Below, piece after piece: positions 61,259-64,000 of a stretch of DNA of 64,000 bases. Both the position numbers and the translations under genes were made by a program. Below the pieces are notes generated by a model that was given only the letters and a program-made list of their open reading frames with translations, had not been told where the DNA came from and ran no database searches. This DNA comes from Bog-473 sp963751335 (GTDB taxonomy: Bacteria > Actinomycetota > Acidimicrobiia > Acidimicrobiales > RAAP-2), in contig CAVVUB010000005.1 of the NCBI GenBank assembly GCA_963751335.1, forward strand, positions 73,322 through 137,321, written 5' to 3'. Within the stretch, counting starts at the first letter, position 1. Each line of letters begins with the position of its first letter.

Positions 61259-63205
61259 TCAGCCGAATTCGTAGTGCGTGCGATCGACGTGGCGAGTCCA
61301 TTCCCAATATTGGTCGAGTGGCCAGGGAGAGAGCGTGAAGACCTTGCCGTTGCTGTTCTTGTAGTGGCTGTGCGATATCGAGGGATGTGACCACACCAGC
61401 TCGCCGATCTCTTTCTGATGGCGATCGGCATAGTCGTCGTGCGCTTCGAGCTTCACCTCGGTCCAGAGTGCACCCGATCCGAGAGTCTCATGGATGGCCT
61501 CCAAGGCATAGTGCACCTGAAACTCGGCGTGGTAGAAGATGCTGGCGCCGAAGGCCAGGTTGGTCCCTGGACCATAGATACAGAACAGGTTGGGGAAGTT
61601 CGGCATCGTCATGCCGAGGTAGGCCGTGGGCTCGTCGCCCCACTGGTCGTGTAACGAAACACCGTGCCGGCCCACCACCTTCATCGATCCGAGAAATTCA
61701 TTGTGCCGAAAGCCGGTCGCGTAACAGATGATGTCAGCCGGGTAGTGACCTCCGTCCACCGTCTCGACTCCGTCGGGGACTACCCGCTTGATGCCGGTCC
61801 GAATGAGCTCGACGTTGGGCCTCTGCAGGCAGCGCAACCAGGTGCCGTCGTCCTGGAGGATGCGCTTCCCCGTGGCGGGGTAGTCGGGCACGACCTTGTC
61901 GAGCAAGTCGGGATCATCTCCCACGATGCTGCGCATCCAGTCCAGCAACGCCGTAGCGCGTCTTGCATTGAGCGCGTTGACCGACTGATTGGTCGAATCG
62001 CTGTAGTCGGGGTCGATGCGATACATGTCCATTCCCGCCGAGATGCCGGCGAAGGTCATGACGAACCGGTACCACCGTCCATAGAAGGGAAGGTGCTTCA
62101 GCGCCCACGCGTCGCCGGGTGGCACCGGCGTGTGATAGAGCCGGTTGGGCAGGATCCATTGGGCCGTACGCTGAAAGATGCTCAATTCTGCGACTTCCGG
62201 GGCGATACGCGGGCCGATCTGGAAACCGCTGGCGCCGGCGCCGATCAGCGCGAATCGGCTTCCTCGGATGTCGAGGTCCTCGGGCCAGCGCGCCGAGTGG
62301 AACGACGGCCCCGCAAAGCTGTCCATGCCAGTGATGTCGGGCATCCGGGGCAGATTGAGCGATCCCACGGCACTGATCACGAAGCGAGCCTCGAATACCG
62401 ACTCGACGCCATCGGGTCCGCACGCAGTCACGCACCACAGGGCCCTGTCCTCATCCCACCTCAGCTCGGTGATCGTGGTGTCGAAGCGACAATGTGGCCC
62501 GAGGTCGTACTTGTCGAACACTGTCTTGAAGTAGGCGCGCAACTCTGGCTGCTGGCAGTAGTACTCGCTCCACAGCTCCGCCGGCTCGAACGAGAAGCAG
62601 TACTGGTGGCTCCCGACGTCGACCCGTGCGCCGGGGTAACGGTTTTCCCACCATGTGCCACCCGGGCCCGAGTTCTTGTCGAGGATGACAAAAGGCAGAC
62701 CCGCCTGCTTGAGGCGGATGCCGGCCAGGATCCCGCCCATGCCACAACCCATCACAACGACAGGTGTCGCATCCTTCTGGGGCTCTGAGATCTCGTGACC
62801 CCACGAGATCTGCCCGACTGTCTGCACCCTCGAACTGCAAGTCATCGAAGAGAAGCCCTGCCAGGCGACCCTCTACTTGCCGTCGGCCGAGGAAGCTCAT
62901 CATCTCGAGCAAGAGGTCCCGAGACAGCTCCACCGGGACGCACCCTCCGTCGCGATAGGCGGCGATCACCGGAAGGGCGCGGCGGCGCACTTCGGCCATA
63001 TCGCTTCTGACATCGCGCCCTGGATGTCCAACGACATGCCCACGTTCGGCTGGATGTCCCCCCGTATCCAAGAGGGGTCTCCGCTCATATGCACCAGCGA
63101 GCACATCAGAGCCGGGATGCTCACGTCTTCGAGTGCACGGGCGATGGCCTCGTCGCCGTCCTCAAATGGCTCTCCGGCGAAGCGATTCCTGGTCACGGGC
63201 GACAT
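61259..63205 (-). CDS. Flavin monooxygenase of the 4-hydroxyacetophenone monooxygenase type, frameshifted
   Basis: About 648 residues: a helical N-terminal extension plus a Baeyer-Villiger FAD/NADPH core, as in 4-hydroxyacetophenone monooxygenase (HAPMO)-type enzymes. N-terminal part: EDGDEAIARALEDVSIPALM with SLVHMSGDPSWIRGDIQPNV, then MAEVRRRALPVIAAYRDGGC and LLLEMMSFLGRRQVEGRLAG. Core: VVVMGCGMGGILAGIRLKQA, GPGGTWWENRYPGARVDVGS, the fingerprint FAGPSFHSARWP, ALIGAGASGFQIGPRIA and CYATGFRHNEF. A base is missing near 63002 and one is extra near 62810. Start at the ATG of MSPVTRN. Oxidises aryl or cyclic ketones in relatives; substrate here unknown. Confidence 0.85.
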
Positions 63206-63848
63206 CCTCGCCGCCCGTGCTGACTGCGAGGCAATCGCCTTACATAGAAGGCGGGTATCGCTTGGAATGATCGGCTGGCCCGAGGAACGCTCGCACCAGG
63301 AACCCTTACCGAACAAGGATCGCCGGTGTGGCCGCCCAAGGAGATCTGCCGGCAGTGTTCGCACACCGTTGAATGCCTGGCGCTCGGAATGCGGGAGCAT
63401 TTCGGGATCTGGGGCGGGACCACTGAATTGGAACGCCGTACCCTTCGACGGCGCAGGACACAGGACGACCGTGATGGACGAGCTAGCTGAGAGCTAGGAA
63501 ATAGCCATATTCCGATTGACCCAACCTTATGATCCGTAGCGCCCATTTGGCTAAATGACAAGAGATGACAATTGTTGTCCACAGGTGCCATCTGTGCCCT
63601 CTGAGCTGGACTAATGATGTCTAGGAAGTGGCCGACAGATGACGCCAAATGACAGCAGTTTCCGGCTTTACATACCCCTATGGTTCTCACGTTGGTTCTC
63701 AAATTCGCCACTTTGATCAGAGTTCACTGTCTATATTCTTTTGACATTTGATCGGGAAGTGCTCCTTTTGTAAAATCATAGATCCAAAGAGAGCCTACAT
63801 CGGGGCCATTAGGCGCCTCTTTTCTGGCATTCGCGCCAGGAAGGTACC
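63206..63848. other. AT-richer stretch without a recognised gene
   Basis: From about 63490 the sequence is visibly less GC-rich than the rest. It contains a direct repeat TGGTTCTCA at 63681-63689 and 63693-63701, four scattered AGATGAC/AAATGAC words (63555-63655), and a stem CTGGC-N6-GCCAG at 63824-63839. Reading frames here are short and I recognise none. It may be a promoter region or the edge of a foreign segment. Confidence 0.5.
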
Positions 63849-64000
63849 TTGACATCGGGCAATCGTGCAGCTCGGACGACTTCGGCCGCAGCGAGTGCTT
63901 TCGTCAAGGCAATGTGCGTCGTGGGTCCGTGGTTCAGCAACAACTCGGCGACGTGGTGGCAGGGCCCTTACGGGCCCGGCAATTTTGACTCCTCACCCAG
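63849..64000 (+). CDS. Possible start of a gene cut by the window end
   Basis: From the TTG at 63849 an open frame runs to the window edge: TSGNRAARTTSAAASAFVKA, then MCVVGPWFSNNSATWWQGPY and GPGNFDSSP. AGGAAGG lies 4 bases before it and GC content rises again. An internal ATG (of MCVVGPW) is another start. No family recognised; too short to judge. Confidence 0.3.
   Translation, partial: MTSGNRAARTTSAAASAFVKAMCVVGPWFSNNSATWWQGPYGPGNFDSSP

Noticed and set aside
10..63205. Programmed ribosomal frameshifting as the cause of the frame breaks
   Set aside because: No common slippery sequence and downstream structure; 18 cases in unrelated genes fit errors far better.
63720..63775. TTGACA with TAAAAT as a promoter
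   Set aside because: The spacing of 24 bases is too long for a standard sigma-70-type promoter.

Overview
The window is GC-rich DNA with dense, often overlapping genes, many GTG starts and GTGA/ATGA/TGATG start-stop overlaps. DUF2510 tails, SHOCT and PLDc_N small membrane proteins, TetR/MarR regulators, P450s, Baeyer-Villiger-type monooxygenases and many acyl-CoA enzymes point to an actinobacterium. An uncultured or soil/freshwater Acidimicrobiia-like lineage is my best guess, inferred from gene content and not from a marker gene. I saw no rRNA, tRNA, CRISPR array, insertion sequence or phage module.

Layout. 0-5.2 kb: a DUF2510-DUF4328 membrane protein, then a phosphate uptake operon in the unusual order pstB-pstS-pstC-pstA behind a PHO-box-like repeat. 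5.3-9.9 kb: a heme-binding beta-barrel protein, an acyl-CoA dehydrogenase, an M20 amidohydrolase, an SDR and a NIPSNAP-like protein. 10-17.4 kb: an SCO6745-family gene, two bacterial PH-domain membrane proteins, a TetR-P450 pair with an operator-like palindrome, and a large polytopic membrane protein. 17.6-22.7 kb: a three-gene operon (amino acid/choline-type permease, choline-kinase-like protein, dimethylglycine/sarcosine-dehydrogenase-like flavoprotein), divergent from a glycerol operon at 22.9-26.9 kb (glycerol kinase plus two flavoproteins). 27-39 kb: small SHOCT/PLDc_N proteins, DUF6325, DUF2252, a GAP-family protein, a metallo-hydrolase with a 17-bp minisatellite at its 3' end, TetR, DUF302, a GH29 fucosidase and a flippase-like protein. 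39-44 kb: a truncated AbiEii-like nucleotidyltransferase, an SGNH hydrolase, DUF2293, a VapBC pair and an unrecognised 640-residue protein. 44-46 kb: a divergent MarR/MFS efflux pair around an inverted repeat.

46.6-63.2 kb is a catabolic island. A forward operon encodes a Baeyer-Villiger monooxygenase, SDR, amidohydrolase, acyl-CoA dehydrogenase, DUF35 protein, cysteine-less thiolase-like protein and carboxymuconolactone-decarboxylase-like protein. It is followed by a 3-hydroxyisobutyrate-dehydrogenase-like enzyme, a second amidohydrolase, an acyl-CoA synthetase, a Rieske oxygenase, an SDR and a second monooxygenase of the 4-hydroxyacetophenone monooxygenase type. Together these could oxidise a cyclic or aryl ketone, open the ester, activate the acid with CoA and shorten it by beta-oxidation and retro-aldol cleavage; the substrate is unknown. 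Two sites of the form CTGAC-N6-GTCAGGGA, in front of the first monooxygenase and the second amidohydrolase, suggest shared control.

A striking property is the number of single-base frame breaks: 18 that I can place, 13 of them after 49 kb. The protein homology resumes cleanly in the next frame each time, so most are probably sequencing or assembly indels. Affected genes are given as one feature spanning all pieces. The last 500 bases (from about 63.5 kb) are visibly richer in AT and mostly without genes.
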